The translations under genes were made by a program, and so were the position numbers. From Leisingera thetidis (GTDB taxonomy: Bacteria; Pseudomonadota; Alphaproteobacteria; Rhodobacterales; Rhodobacteraceae), in assembly GCF_025857195.1 (NCBI RefSeq), contig NZ_CP109787.1, positions 499,501 to 563,500 of the forward strand: DNA of 64,000 bases, given 5' to 3'. Shown piece by piece: positions 44,453-53,204 of the stretch (position 1 is the first letter of the stretch; each line of letters starts with the position of its first letter). The notes under the pieces are model-generated. The model did not search any database and was not told the origin of the DNA. It saw nothing but the letters and a program-made list of their open reading frames with translations.

Positions 44453-44638
44453 TCAGTGTCTCTCGGACCATGTCGCCGTTGGTAACGCCAGGGCCACGGC
44501 GAAGGCCTCGCGGGTAGAGAGATCAGCGAGCGCATTCTCTACGAAGAGTTGGTTGGCCAAGACACACCGGCAGGCTTCCGCGTCCGGGCGGCCCGGTTCA
44601 TTCAGCGGGGTAGGCAGGTTGTCGTTCTCGTAGATCAT
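44453..44638 (-). CDS. small hypothetical protein
   Basis: A 61-residue frame starting MIYENDNLPTPLNEPGRPDA. Its amino acid make-up (polar N-terminus, then CRCVLANQLFVENALADLST and an Ala-rich segment) looks like a real helical protein more than random sequence, but I recognise no family and there is no convincing ribosome-binding site. It lies between the IS3 scar and the primase gene and may itself be part of a decayed gene. Confidence 0.3.
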   Translation of the reverse strand: MIYENDNLPTPLNEPGRPDAEACRCVLANQLFVENALADLSTREAFAVALALPTATWSERH

Positions 44639-44823
44639 TGCGTTTTCATGAGTAGCGGATCGGACGGGATGCCCGGCCCGAACGGAAAATGAGTCGATTC
44701 GGACTTGGCCGGAAGCGGCGTTGTCCCAACGCCATCATGGGGGGCTTCGACCGGCTTTCGTCTACGGGAAATGGGGGTTCGCTGCCGTTTTGAGAGGCGT
44801 GGTTTTCGCACCAGTTCCTCTCA

Positions 44824-46314
44824 ATGAGACACTACGAAAAAACCCACTTCGACACGGCCTCCCAAGCGACTACCCTCACTCCGGGCGACTACGTTCGCCT
44901 CCTGCATCCTGAGGAGGCTATCGGTAAAACAACACTCATGTCCAAGGACGGCTCTGATCAGGTCCATTCGAAGACCTATGATCTGGCCACTGCTTCCGCC
45001 TTGGTCGACAACTTCCTTGATGGCGACGGTTACATTTCCCTCCATCGGTTCCACGGTGCGCGCAGGGTCGGTCGACTTGCGGCTCTGAACGGGCTTTTCC
45101 TCGACCTGGATGCCGACCGCCTTCCTGTCGGCGCCACCCGGGCGGCCGGGCCTTGGTCGCTCGACGTGCTCATGCGCTTGGTGTCGATGAACTTGCCCGA
45201 ACCCACCGTGCTAATGTCGACGGGGCGGGGCCTTGCCGCGATCTGGTTGCTCGATCCGCTGCCGCCACAGGCCCTCCCGCGTTGGCAGCCCGCGCAGAAC
45301 GCGCTGATCGACCTCTTCCGATGCCTCGGGGCCGATCCAAGCTGCCGGGATGCCGCGCGGGTGACGCGTCTGCCCGGCTCACTCAATTCCAAGAGCAGGA
45401 CCATCGCCACGATCATCGGCGGCACACTCGAGCGTTTCGGTTTCGACAAGCTCGCCGACGAAATCTACATCGCTGCCGGGCGTCCAACCCGGGAGGAACT
45501 CCATCTGCATCAAGAACGCAAGAAGGGGCGGGTGGAGAGGAAGGCGCATTCCGGGGGGCTGACGGTAAGCGGCCGCTTCCAGGCTATCGCAAGGGACCTT
45601 GAGCGCCTTCTTCTTTCCTGGGGCGGGCAGGTGCCGGTGGGTTTCCGGAACACATGGCTGCACCTCTACGCCACCTGCCTGTCCCACACGTCCGATGAAC
45701 GGAAGATCCCCGGCCTCGTGGAGACGATGGCGGCGCAAGCTACCCCGGGCCTGACTCTCTCCGAGGTAGCGGGCATCGCAAAGATCGCGGCTCGCCATGC
45801 TTCGCTGCCGAGCGGGTGCACGCCCCTCACCGATGGCCGATACCACTACTCAGGTGCCACGGTCGCAGAACTGCTGGACGTGACGGCGGCGGGGGCGCGG
45901 GCGCTCGGCCTTGAGCAGGTAATGCCGAAAGAGGAGCGCGCGAAGCGCAAGGCGGAGCGGGAGCGACTTCGCCGGCGGACGGCGGGGGTGATGTCTCGGC
46001 AAGAGTGGCTCCAAAAGAACAGTCAGGAGCGACAGAAACCATGGATCGAACTCGGTATTTCGAGAAGCACCTTTTACCGCCGCCTGAGGGCTGGCCAGAT
46101 CGTCGAACCGCCGAAGCCTACAACGGCCACCGAGGTTGAGACTGGTCCGTGTCCGCAACAGGGGGGCTCTGCCTTGCCGAAGGCGTCGGCGGAGCGGCAT
46201 AGCCCCTCCGCCAAAGACTGCACCCCCACCAAACGCCCGCGCCGCCGCACCCAGCCGACAGAAACGACGCGGAAAGGAAGGACCGCAGCGCCCCCAAGGG
46301 AATGGGCTGAATGA
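44824..46314 (+). CDS. primase-like replication protein of the island
   Basis: A 496-residue protein. The N-terminal half resembles archaeo-eukaryotic-primase-type RepA/RepB proteins: LNGLFLDLDADRLP supplies the DxD metal site (about residue 100), STGRGLAAIWLLDP follows, and RDAARVTRLPGSLNSKS is the arginine-rich nucleotide-binding motif. The C-terminal part is basic, with a helix-turn-helix-like GISRSTFYRRLRAGQI segment and a polar tail. It probably primes replication of the excised island. Its position at the AlpA end, opposite to the integrase, is as in satellite-like elements. The start has only a weak ribosome-binding site. Confidence 0.7.
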   Translation: MRHYEKTHFDTASQATTLTPGDYVRLLHPEEAIGKTTLMSKDGSDQVHSKTYDLATASALVDNFLDGDGYISLHRFHGARRVGRLAALNGLFLDLDADRLPVGATRAAGPWSLDVLMRLVSMNLPEPTVLMSTGRGLAAIWLLDPLPPQALPRWQPAQNALIDLFRCLGADPSCRDAARVTRLPGSLNSKSRTIATIIGGTLERFGFDKLADEIYIAAGRPTREELHLHQERKKGRVERKAHSGGLTVSGRFQAIARDLERLLLSWGGQVPVGFRNTWLHLYATCLSHTSDERKIPGLVETMAAQATPGLTLSEVAGIAKIAARHASLPSGCTPLTDGRYHYSGATVAELLDVTAAGARALGLEQVMPKEERAKRKAERERLRRRTAGVMSRQEWLQKNSQERQKPWIELGISRSTFYRRLRAGQIVEPPKPTTATEVETGPCPQQGGSALPKASAERHSPSAKDCTPTKRPRRRTQPTETTRKGRTAAPPREWAE

Positions 46315-46858
46315 AATCGTTGTCGAAACCAGCCTATTCGCGCGGCGTGCGCAGCTCCAGGGCGAAGTCGATTTCGTATTTCGCCGGACTCGCTACCCAG
46401 TGGAGTGCTTGCGGTACGAGTGAAATGGGGAGCTTTCAGTAAGAGTCCGATATCATGCCCGACGTGACGAGCAAGGGCACCGTCTTTCGGTGCGCCCAAG
46501 CTTGCGACAGGATCAGCGCAAGCAGGCGTGCCGGAAACTTCTTTCTGCACCGAGCGGCGCGCCTCTTGACCGACAGTATTGGATGCGCGGCCATCGCTTT
46601 GGACAGTCGTCCAGGAGGCCGGTATGAACATGTTTCTCGGGCCGCAGCAGTGGCAAAGTTGGTTCGCCTCTGCCTGATCGAATGGCCGTGATGGCCGAAC
46701 TGGCGGAGGTCGTGATTTTCCTGAAAAAGCTGCCGTTCCGGGAGATTAATGCGTTGACCGTGTAGGGGCACATGGCCATTGATGTCTCTGGCCGCCCGTT
46801 GATCCGGCGCGGGGAGAGCAGACCTCTGCCCCCGCCTCGCCGCAACCTGAAGATAACA
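46315..46858. other. gap between the primase-like gene and alpA without a convincing gene
   Basis: About 540 bases at intermediate GC. Several short frames exist on both strands but none has a good start or recognisable motif. A 27-codon frame (MAVMAELAEVVIFLKKLPFR, from about 46681) near 46.7 kb looks protein-like but is too short to call. Confidence 0.4.
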
Positions 46859-47065
46859 TCAATCCTCCAAGCGCTCCTGCGAAAGGCGCTCGATGACAGC
46901 CTGCACCTCCGACAATTTCCAGCGAGAGGAGTTGCCCAGCTTTAATGGCTTTGGGAACGTCTTGTTCTTGATGTCGCGGTAAATGCTGGCGCGCGACCGC
47001 TGGAGTATTTCTACGAGAGTAGAGATACCGACCAGGGACTCGGGGGTGGGCGATGTCGTGTGCAT
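46859..47065 (-). CDS. AlpA-family excisionase/transcriptional regulator
   Basis: A 68-residue MerR-like winged-helix protein: LVGISTLVEILQRSRASIYR, then KTFPKPLKLGNSSRWKLSEV, the AlpA/phage P4 Vis pattern with the SRW wing tryptophan. It should control integrase or act as the excision factor. ATG 47065 is preferred because GGAG lies 6 bases upstream; ATG 47077 would add four residues. It is about 270 bases from the right att, with GCCACCCC repeats between. Confidence 0.88.
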   Translation of the reverse strand: MHTTSPTPESLVGISTLVEILQRSRASIYRDIKNKTFPKPLKLGNSSRWKLSEVQAVIERLSQERLED

Positions 47066-47249
47066 GATGATCTCCATTTATCTATGCTAACGGGAGATCG
47101 GTTCGTTTCTCGGTGACCCAAAACATCTCAGTCGATATTTGGGAAAGTTTTTTTGAATCCTGCCTTCGCCTTCGAGGTTGCCGTGGCCAACCCGTACGTG
47201 GATCATCGGACGAGTGGCGTCAGGCAAGTGGCGGCAGTCGCGTGATTTT

Positions 47250-47268
47250 GCCACCCCGGCGCCACCCC
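47250..47268. repeat. GCCACCCC direct repeat near the right att (possible arm site)
   Basis: GCCACCCC at 47250-47257 and 47261-47268, 11 bases apart, preceded by ATTTT. It mirrors the left-end pair at 32506-32524 in sequence, spacing and context, and lies about 70 bases from the right att. The remaining bases of 47078-47336 show no gene. Confidence 0.5.
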
Positions 47269-47335
47269 AGAAGAGTTTCCGCAATGCGGATATCACCCCT
47301 ATATAGGAGGAAGTCGCCGAAAACATTGGGGAAAA

Positions 47336-47381
47336 GTGGTAGCGGAGGAGGGACTTGAACCCCCGACACGCGGATTATGAT
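47336..47381. repeat. right attachment site within tRNA-Met
   Basis: 46 bases identical to 32304-32349. It covers the 3' half of the intact tRNA-Met gene, from one base beyond the CCA to the anticodon loop. Integration therefore restored the tRNA with element-derived sequence. Crossover in the anticodon-loop/stem region is typical of P4-type integrases. Confidence 0.92.
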
Positions 47382-47413
47382 TCCGCTGCTCTAACCAACT
47401 GAGCTACTCCGCC
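47337..47413 (-). tRNA. tRNA-Met (anticodon CAT)
   Basis: A 77-base cloverleaf on the minus strand. Acceptor GGCGGAG pairs with CTCCGCT (one G-T), D stem GCTC/GAGC, anticodon stem GCGGA/TCCGC with loop ATCATAA (anticodon CAT), T stem GGGGG/CCCTC with loop TTCAAGT, and an encoded CCA. The sequence looks like an elongator Met tRNA of Rhodobacteraceae; a CAT tRNA could also be Ile2 (lysidine) but its body favours Met. It is the integration target of the island. Confidence 0.95.
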
Positions 47414-47604
47414 GCTCGCTGTGTGGAGGCGATTTACGGAATGCCGCGGTTTGGGTCAAGCGGAAAAGCGGAGGAAATGAAGATTCTTCCCAAGTTTTTC
47501 CGGCGGGCGGGAAAAGGATCCTGAAAACAACCGGTTGCAGCCCACGTGAGGGCAGGGCGCGGTTGCGGGCGGCGGGGCGGCTGCCGTGCCGCGCTGACCG
47601 CCGG

Positions 47605-48405
47605 CTATTCGGGCGGGGTGTCCAGGGCAGACAGTTCCGGCAGCGGCAGCTGGTCCAGCAGCTGGAATACCAGGTCGCGGCAGGTCTCCCCCGCCCAATC
47701 CGCCGGGTGGAAGCTGGGCGGCAGGTCCGGATGGCGCAGCACAACGCGGCGCCAGCGGTGCACGATCAGGGTCCGCAGGGTGCCGGTCTGGGCCGGCGTC
47801 AGCCCGGCGGGCGGCGGGGGGATCCGCGCCAGATCGTGCTGCAGGGCTGCACAGGCGTCGCGCAGGGGCTCAGGGAACAGCCGTGCCTTGAGCCAGCCCG
47901 GCACGGCAATCCTGCTGACCTCGGCCGCCATCAGGTCGTCCAGGCTGCGCGGCACCGGCCCATGGCCCAGGGCGGTTGTCCGGTTCACCGCGACGTAGTT
48001 GGACAGCAGCAGCACCTCGTCCAGCGTTGCCTGGCCGGCGCCGTCCTGGGCGATCAGAAGATGCCAGTTGCCCGGGGTTGCGGCGCGGCGCTCGTAGATC
48101 CGCGGGCTGACGGCAGCCGACTGGCTGCGGCCGTATTCGGTGAGATAGTGGACAGAGGCGCGCCCGGACCTCGCGCTTTCGATCCAGCCATCCTTGCGCA
48201 GCCGGTGCAGCGCCACCCGGATGGCCTCCGGCTTGATCCCCATCGGGGTGATGATCCGGGTCAGGGCGCCGCCGCTGACCTGCGCGCCCTTCTGCTGCGC
48301 CAGATCGCCGAACAGCGAAACAATCACCGACCAGACCCGCTGGTTTTGCGGATCGTTCAGTTGCTGGACGGTGGTTTCAAACCATGGGTTACGCTGTTCG
48401 TTCAT
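47605..48405 (-). CDS. paaX: PaaX-family phenylacetate repressor
   Basis: A 266-residue GntR-like regulator of the PaaX family. The N-terminal winged HTH lies in VWSVIVSLFGDLA through PEAIRVALHRLRKDGWIES; the middle and C-terminal PaaX domains contain the YERRAATPGNWHLL and HRWRRVVLRHPDLP blocks. PaaX represses phenylacetate catabolic genes and is released by phenylacetyl-CoA. The start MNEQRNPWFE (48405) is preferred over upstream in-frame starts because homologues begin there, but no good Shine-Dalgarno is visible. It is next to paaZ, in the same direction. Confidence 0.87.
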   Translation of the reverse strand: MNEQRNPWFETTVQQLNDPQNQRVWSVIVSLFGDLAQQKGAQVSGGALTRIITPMGIKPEAIRVALHRLRKDGWIESARSGRASVHYLTEYGRSQSAAVSPRIYERRAATPGNWHLLIAQDGAGQATLDEVLLLSNYVAVNRTTALGHGPVPRSLDDLMAAEVSRIAVPGWLKARLFPEPLRDACAALQHDLARIPPPPAGLTPAQTGTLRTLIVHRWRRVVLRHPDLPPSFHPADWAGETCRDLVFQLLDQLPLPELSALDTPPE

Positions 48406-48489
48406 AAGGATAAACATAGTCCGCCCGGACCGGTTAGACCAGTCCGGGCGGGCGGCAGCGGTACGGCTGCCTACCACTTTTGCACAGGC

Positions 48490-50520
48490 TCAGAAGGCAT
48501 TCATGGTCAGCAGCTCGTATTCCGCTGCGATCTCATCGTCCTGATTGGTCAGCGTCACGTGCCAGCGCACCTCGCCGTACTCCTCGTTGCGCGGGGTCTT
48601 CTTCTTGACCGTGAGGCGCACCTTGATGCTGTCGCCTGCCGAAACCGGCTTCATGAAGCGCAAGGAGTCGAGGCCGGTGTTGGCCAGAACCGGGCCTTCG
48701 TCCGGCTGCACGAACATGCCGGCGGCAAAGGACAGGAGCAGGTAGCCATGCGCGACGCGGCCCGGGAAGAACGGGTTCCGCTTGGCGGCCTCGTCGTCCA
48801 TATGGGCATAGAAGGTGTCGCCGGTGAAATGGGCGAAGGTCTCGATATCTTCCAGCGTGACGGTGCGCGGCGCGGTGTGCAGGGTCTCGCCGATCGCCAG
48901 CTCGCCGAACTTGCGGGTGAAGGGGTGTGCGGGGCCTTCGATCTCGGTGCCGCCGGGGACCCATTTCTCGCCAATCGCCGACAGGATATCCGGCGAGCCC
49001 TGGATGGCGGTGCGCTGCATGTAGTGTTTGACGCCGCGCACGCCGCCCATTTCCTCGCCGCCGCCGGCGCGGCCGGGGCCGCCATGCACCATGTGGGGCA
49101 GGGGGGAGCCGTGGCCCGTCGATTCCTTCATCGAGTCGCGGTTGTTGAAGTAGAGGCGGCCGTGGTAGGCGCCGGCGCCAATGGCAACCTCGCGGGCAAC
49201 CCCTGCGTCATGGGTGATGACGGAGGCCACCAGCGAGCCCTGGCCGCGGTTGGCGAGATCAATGGCGTGATCCAGATCGCGGTAGCCCATGATGGTGGAA
49301 ACCGGGCCGAACGCCTCGGTGTCGTGCACGCGGCTTGCCGTGTCCGGGTCGGCGCAGTGGAACAGCATCGGCGGCACAAAGGCGCCTTTGTCGGCGTCGG
49401 CGCCCTCGACGGTGAAGTTCGACGGATCGCCAAAGACGCGCTCGGCTTCCTGGCCGATGATTGCGGCCTTTTCCAGCACATCGCGCTTCTGACTGTTGGA
49501 GACCAGCGCGCCCATGCGTGTGGTTTGCAGACGCGGATCACCGATGGTGGTTTTGGCAAGTCGTGCGGATAGCGCTTCGATGACTGCCTCCACCTGCGCC
49601 TGCGGGGCGATGATGCGGCGGATGGCGGTGCATTTCTGGCCCGCCTTGGTGGTCATCTCGCGGCTGACTTCCTTGATGAACAGGTCGAACTCCGGCGTGC
49701 CGGGCTGGGCGTCGGGGCCAAGGATAGACGCGTTGAGGCTGTCCTGCTCGGCCACGAAGCGCACCGAGTTTTCCAGGATCACCGGGTTGGCGCGCAGCTT
49801 GAGCGCGGTGCTGGCGGAGCCGGTGAAGCTGACCACGTCCTGCATGGTCAGATGATCCAGCATGTCACCGAGGCCGCCGGAGACCAGTTGCAGCGCGCCC
49901 TCGGGCAGTATGCCGCTGTCGAGCATCAGCTTTACCGCCAGTTCAGTGACATAGCAGCTGTTGGTGGCGGGCTTCACGATGGCGGGGACGCCGGCCAGCA
50001 GGGTGGGGGCCAGTTTCTCCAGCATGCCCCAGACCGGGAAGTTGAAGGCATTGATATGCACCGCGACGCCGCGCAGCGGGGTGCAGATGTGCTGGCCCAG
50101 GAAGGTGCCGTTGCGGGAGAGCTGCTCCACATCGCCGTCGAGGTAGACATGGCCGTCCGGCATCTCGCGGCGGCCCTTGGAGGCAAACACGAACATGGTG
50201 CCGATGCCGCCGTCGATGTCGATCATGTGGTCGGACTGGGTGGCGCCGGTGTCGAAGCTGAGATCGTAGAGCGCCTGCTTGTGCTGGTTCAGATGGCCCG
50301 CCAGCGCCTTCAGCATCCGGGCGCGGTCGTGGAAGGTCAGCTTGCGCAGGGCGGGGCCGCCGGTGGTGCGGGCATAATCGAGCATCGCCTGCACATCGAG
50401 CGCGTCGTTGCCGGCGCTGGCGATCACCTCGCCGGTGATGGCGCTGGCGATGTTGCGCGCACCTGCACCCGGTGCGACCCATTGACCCGCTGCAAAGCTG
50501 GAAATCTCAAGAAGGCTCAT
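48490..50520 (-). CDS. paaZ: oxepin-CoA hydrolase / 3-oxo-5,6-dehydrosuberyl-CoA semialdehyde dehydrogenase
   Basis: Bifunctional ring-opening enzyme of the phenylacetyl-CoA pathway; 676 residues, full length. The N-terminal aldehyde dehydrogenase domain (to about 520) has [14 protein letters not shown], the catalytic Glu in [11 protein letters not shown] and Cys in [10 protein letters not shown]. The C-terminal MaoC/R-hydratase domain has [16 protein letters not shown] and [20 protein letters not shown] lies 7 bases before the ATG. It is divergent from paaG across a 128-base region with a TetR-type palindrome. Confidence 0.95.
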   Translation of the reverse strand: MSLLEISSFAAGQWVAPGAGARNIASAITGEVIASAGNDALDVQAMLDYARTTGGPALRKLTFHDRARMLKALAGHLNQHKQALYDLSFDTGATQSDHMIDIDGGIGTMFVFASKGRREMPDGHVYLDGDVEQLSRNGTFLGQHICTPLRGVAVHINAFNFPVWGMLEKLAPTLLAGVPAIVKPATNSCYVTELAVKLMLDSGILPEGALQLVSGGLGDMLDHLTMQDVVSFTGSASTALKLRANPVILENSVRFVAEQDSLNASILGPDAQPGTPEFDLFIKEVSREMTTKAGQKCTAIRRIIAPQAQVEAVIEALSARLAKTTIGDPRLQTTRMGALVSNSQKRDVLEKAAIIGQEAERVFGDPSNFTVEGADADKGAFVPPMLFHCADPDTASRVHDTEAFGPVSTIMGYRDLDHAIDLANRGQGSLVASVITHDAGVAREVAIGAGAYHGRLYFNNRDSMKESTGHGSPLPHMVHGGPGRAGGGEEMGGVRGVKHYMQRTAIQGSPDILSAIGEKWVPGGTEIEGPAHPFTRKFGELAIGETLHTAPRTVTLEDIETFAHFTGDTFYAHMDDEAAKRNPFFPGRVAHGYLLLSFAAGMFVQPDEGPVLANTGLDSLRFMKPVSAGDSIKVRLTVKKKTPRNEEYGEVRWHVTLTNQDDEIAAEYELLTMNAF

Positions 50521-50586
50521 GATGCTGTCCTTTTCGTCAGGCCGACGCCGAGGTCGGCTGGCTGGAATCCGATGCTGAGATATATT

Positions 50587-50603
50587 GACCGTCCGGTCGG
50601 TTT
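50587..50603. promoter_or_regulatory. PaaR-type operator between paaZ and paaG
   Basis: GACCGTCCGGTCGGTTT forms an imperfect palindrome built of ACCG/CGGT units, typical of TetR-family operators regulating fatty-acid-like and phenylacetate CoA pathways. It lies between the divergent paaZ and paaG genes; the TetR gene at the end of the paaGIK operon is the likely binder. Confidence 0.65.
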
Positions 50604-50648
50604 ATGCAAGGAATTTGTCAAAAGCGCCGCTGACAGGGTGAGGGAGCG

Positions 50649-51434
50649 ATGAGCGATACAATTCTGGTGGAGGATCACGGCACCTGGGTGGAGATCACCC
50701 TGAACCGTCCGGACCGGCTGAACAGCTTTAACGAAGAGATGCACAACGCATTGCGCGCAGCACTTGAGGCGGCGCGTGATGGCGGCGCCCGTGCGGTGCT
50801 GCTGACGGGCGCCGGGCGCGGATTTTGCGCCGGACAGGATCTGGGCGACCGCGATCCGCGCAAGATGGACGGGCCGCCGGATCTGAGCCAGACCGTGCGC
50901 AAATTCTACGCGCCGCTGGTGCGGCTGATCCGCGAGCTGAACTTCCCGGTGATCTGCGCGGTGAACGGTGTGGCCGCCGGCGCCGGGGCCAATCTGGCGC
51001 TGGCCTGCGACATGGTGCTGGCGGCGGAAAGCGCCAAATTCATCCAGTCGTTCTCTAAGGTGGGCCTGATCCCCGACACCGGCGGCAGCTGGCACCTGCC
51101 GCGGCTGCTGGGCGAAGCGCGGGCCAAGGGTCTGGCGCTGACGGCCGAGCCGCTGCCCGCGAAGAAAGCCGAGGAGTGGGGGTTGATCTGGAAGGTGCTG
51201 CCGGATGAGGAACTGATGCCTGAGGCCCGCGCCACGGCAGAGAAATTTGCAAACGGCCCGACCCTGGGTCTGGGCCTGACCAAGCAATGCATTCAGGCGG
51301 CGGCGGTCACCACGCTGTCCGATCAACTGGAGATCGAGGCCGACGCGATGAAGACCTGCGGCGAGAGCGCGGATTACGCGGAAGGCGTTGCCAGTTTCCT
51401 GGAAAAGCGCGCGCCCGAGTTCAAAGGCAAATGA
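50649..51434 (+). CDS. paaG: 2-(1,2-epoxy-1,2-dihydrophenyl)acetyl-CoA isomerase
   Basis: Crotonase-fold isomerase of 261 residues that converts the ring epoxide to oxepin-CoA before PaaZ. Oxyanion-hole and fold motifs: VLLTGAGRGFCAGQDLGDR and VNGVAAGAGANLALACDMVLA; FSKVGLIPDTGGSWHLPRLLG carries the active-site Asp of PaaG-type isomerases. It starts with GAGGGAG upstream and overlaps paaI by four bases. Other enoyl-CoA hydratases are possible on sequence alone, but the gene order makes PaaG clear. Confidence 0.93.
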   Translation: MSDTILVEDHGTWVEITLNRPDRLNSFNEEMHNALRAALEAARDGGARAVLLTGAGRGFCAGQDLGDRDPRKMDGPPDLSQTVRKFYAPLVRLIRELNFPVICAVNGVAAGAGANLALACDMVLAAESAKFIQSFSKVGLIPDTGGSWHLPRLLGEARAKGLALTAEPLPAKKAEEWGLIWKVLPDEELMPEARATAEKFANGPTLGLGLTKQCIQAAAVTTLSDQLEIEADAMKTCGESADYAEGVASFLEKRAPEFKGK

Positions 51435-51862
51435 CCATGACCCCGACAGAACGCGCTGAAAAATCCGCCGCCGCCATGTGGGCCGATGACCACGCGTCCA
51501 AGTGGGCGGGGATGGAGATCACCCATGTGGATGAGGGCGAGGCGACGCTGGAGCTGACCATCGCCGAGCACCACTGCAACGGCCACGGCATCTGCCATGG
51601 CGGTGTGACCTTCATGCTGGCCGACAGCGCCTTTGCCTTTGCTTGCAACAGCCGCAACCAGGCCACCGTGGCGCAGCACAACGTGATCAGCTTTACCGCG
51701 CCCGGGCGGCTGGGCGACAGGCTGACCGCGCAGGCCCGCGAGATTTCCCTGACCGGGCGCAGCGGCATCTATGACGTGACAGTGACCAATCAGGACGGCC
51801 GGCAAATCGCCGAATTCCGGGGGTTTTCCCGGGCGGTCAAAGGCCAGTTGTTTGACGAATAA
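51431..51862 (+). CDS. paaI: hydroxyphenylacetyl-CoA thioesterase PaaI
   Basis: Hotdog-fold thioesterase of 143 residues that hydrolyses dead-end CoA esters of the pathway. The signature HHCNGHGICHGGVTFMLADSAFAF contains the conserved His/Gly/Asp residues (HGG..F.LAD). It starts in an ATGA overlap with paaG, and paaK follows 15 bases later. Confidence 0.93.
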   Translation: MTMTPTERAEKSAAAMWADDHASKWAGMEITHVDEGEATLELTIAEHHCNGHGICHGGVTFMLADSAFAFACNSRNQATVAQHNVISFTAPGRLGDRLTAQAREISLTGRSGIYDVTVTNQDGRQIAEFRGFSRAVKGQLFDE

Positions 51863-51877
51863 GGCGTGGAGGACGCA

Positions 51878-53188
51878 ATGGAAGACCTGACCCCGAACAA
51901 GGCTGATCTGGACCCGATCGAGATCGCCTCGATTGACGAAATCCGCGCCCTTCAGCTGCAGCGGCTGAAATGGTCGCTGCGCCACGCCTATGATAACGTG
52001 CCGATGTACAAGCAGCGGTTCGATGACGCGGGCGTGCATCCGGACGACCTGCAGGAGTTGAAGGATCTGGCCAGGTTCCCCTTCACCTACAAGAACGACC
52101 TGCGCGACAACTATCCCTTTGGCCTGTTTGCGGTGCCGCGCAGCGACATCATCCGCCTGCACGCGTCCTCCGGCACTACCGGCAAGCCGACCGTGGTGGG
52201 CTATACCGCAAATGATATTAGCAACTGGGCCGATCTGGTGGCGCGCAGCTTGCGCGCCTCGGGCCTGCGCAAGGGCGACATGGTGCATAACGCCTATGGC
52301 TACGGGCTGTTCACCGGCGGGCTGGGGGCGCATTACGGGATCGAGCGGCTGGGCGCGACCGTGGTGCCGATGTCGGGCGGGCAGACCGAAAAGCAGGTGA
52401 GCCTGATCACCGACTTCAAACCCGACGGGATCATGGTGACGCCATCCTATATGCTCAACATCCTGGAGCAGTACCACAAGGTCGGCATGGACCCGCGCGA
52501 AACCTCGCTGAAGGTCGGCGTGTTCGGGGCCGAGCCCTGGACCGACGCGATGCGCAAGGAGGTGGAGGACGCCTTTGACATGCATGCCGTCGATATCTAC
52601 GGCCTCAGCGAGATCATGGGCCCGGGCGTGGCCAATGAATGCGTCGAGACCAAGGATGGCCCGGTGATCTGGGAGGATCATTTCCTGCCGGAGATCATCG
52701 ACCCGGAAAGCGGCGAGGTGCTGCCCGATGGCGAGCTGGGCGAGCTGGTGTTCACCACGCTGACCAAGGAAGGCCTGCCGATGGTGCGCTACCGCACCCG
52801 CGACCTCACGCGCCTCTTGCCGGGCACCGCGCGCACGATGCGGCGGATGGAGAAGATCACCGGGCGCAGCGACGACATGATCATCCTGCGCGGCGTCAAT
52901 GTCTTCCCCAGCCAGGTGGAGGAGCAGCTGATGGCGACCGGCGGCCTGGCGCCGCATTACCAGATCGAGCTCTACAAATCCGGCCGCATGGATGCGATGC
53001 GGGTCTATGTGGAGGCCAATCCGGACGCCGCCGACGAGCTGAGCAGGACCGCCGCGGCGCGGATGCTGACCAAGCGGATCAAGGATATTGTTGGCGTTTC
53101 CACCGAGATCATTGTAGGCGACCCGGGTTCCGTCGAGCGCAGCCAGGGCAAGGCCAAGCGCGTCGTCGACCACCGCAGCAAGTCCTGA
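51878..53188 (+). CDS. paaK: phenylacetate-CoA ligase
   Basis: Activates phenylacetate with ATP and CoA; 436 residues, typical size. AMP-binding motifs: LHASSGTTGKPTVVGYTAND (P-loop), VDIYGLSEIMGPGVANEC (substrate/adenylate) and RYRTRDLTRLLPG, then GRSDDMIILRGVNVFPSQVE in the mobile C-terminal domain. ATG 51878 has GGAGG 5 bases upstream; a GTG at 51866 is less likely. It precedes the paaR-like TetR gene by 16 bases. Confidence 0.95.
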   Translation: MEDLTPNKADLDPIEIASIDEIRALQLQRLKWSLRHAYDNVPMYKQRFDDAGVHPDDLQELKDLARFPFTYKNDLRDNYPFGLFAVPRSDIIRLHASSGTTGKPTVVGYTANDISNWADLVARSLRASGLRKGDMVHNAYGYGLFTGGLGAHYGIERLGATVVPMSGGQTEKQVSLITDFKPDGIMVTPSYMLNILEQYHKVGMDPRETSLKVGVFGAEPWTDAMRKEVEDAFDMHAVDIYGLSEIMGPGVANECVETKDGPVIWEDHFLPEIIDPESGEVLPDGELGELVFTTLTKEGLPMVRYRTRDLTRLLPGTARTMRRMEKITGRSDDMIILRGVNVFPSQVEEQLMATGGLAPHYQIELYKSGRMDAMRVYVEANPDAADELSRTAAARMLTKRIKDIVGVSTEIIVGDPGSVERSQGKAKRVVDHRSKS

Positions 53189-53204
53189 ACCGGGGAAGTG
53201 AGCC

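Larger units (their letters stand above)
32304..47381. mobile_element. 15-kb genomic island integrated in tRNA-Met carrying a MutL/Z1-type defence locus
   Basis: Bounded by exact 46-bp direct repeats (32304-32349; 47336-47381) that correspond to the 3' half of tRNA-Met. Contents in order: tyrosine integrase, serine-recombinase remnant, Vsr, m5C methyltransferase, GHKL ATPase, Z1 helicase, PD-(D/E)XK protein, AIPR protein, IS3 remnant, primase-like protein and AlpA regulator. Base composition and codon use are visibly less GC-biased than the flanks. There are no capsid, tail, conjugation or partition genes, so it is not a complete prophage or conjugative element; a phage-satellite-like or mobilisable island is likely. 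Confidence 0.9.

Noticed and set aside
47605..48477. Longer PaaX start at 48477
   Set aside because: The added 24 residues are not typical of PaaX and overlap the intergenic region; MNEQ at 48405 fits homologues better.
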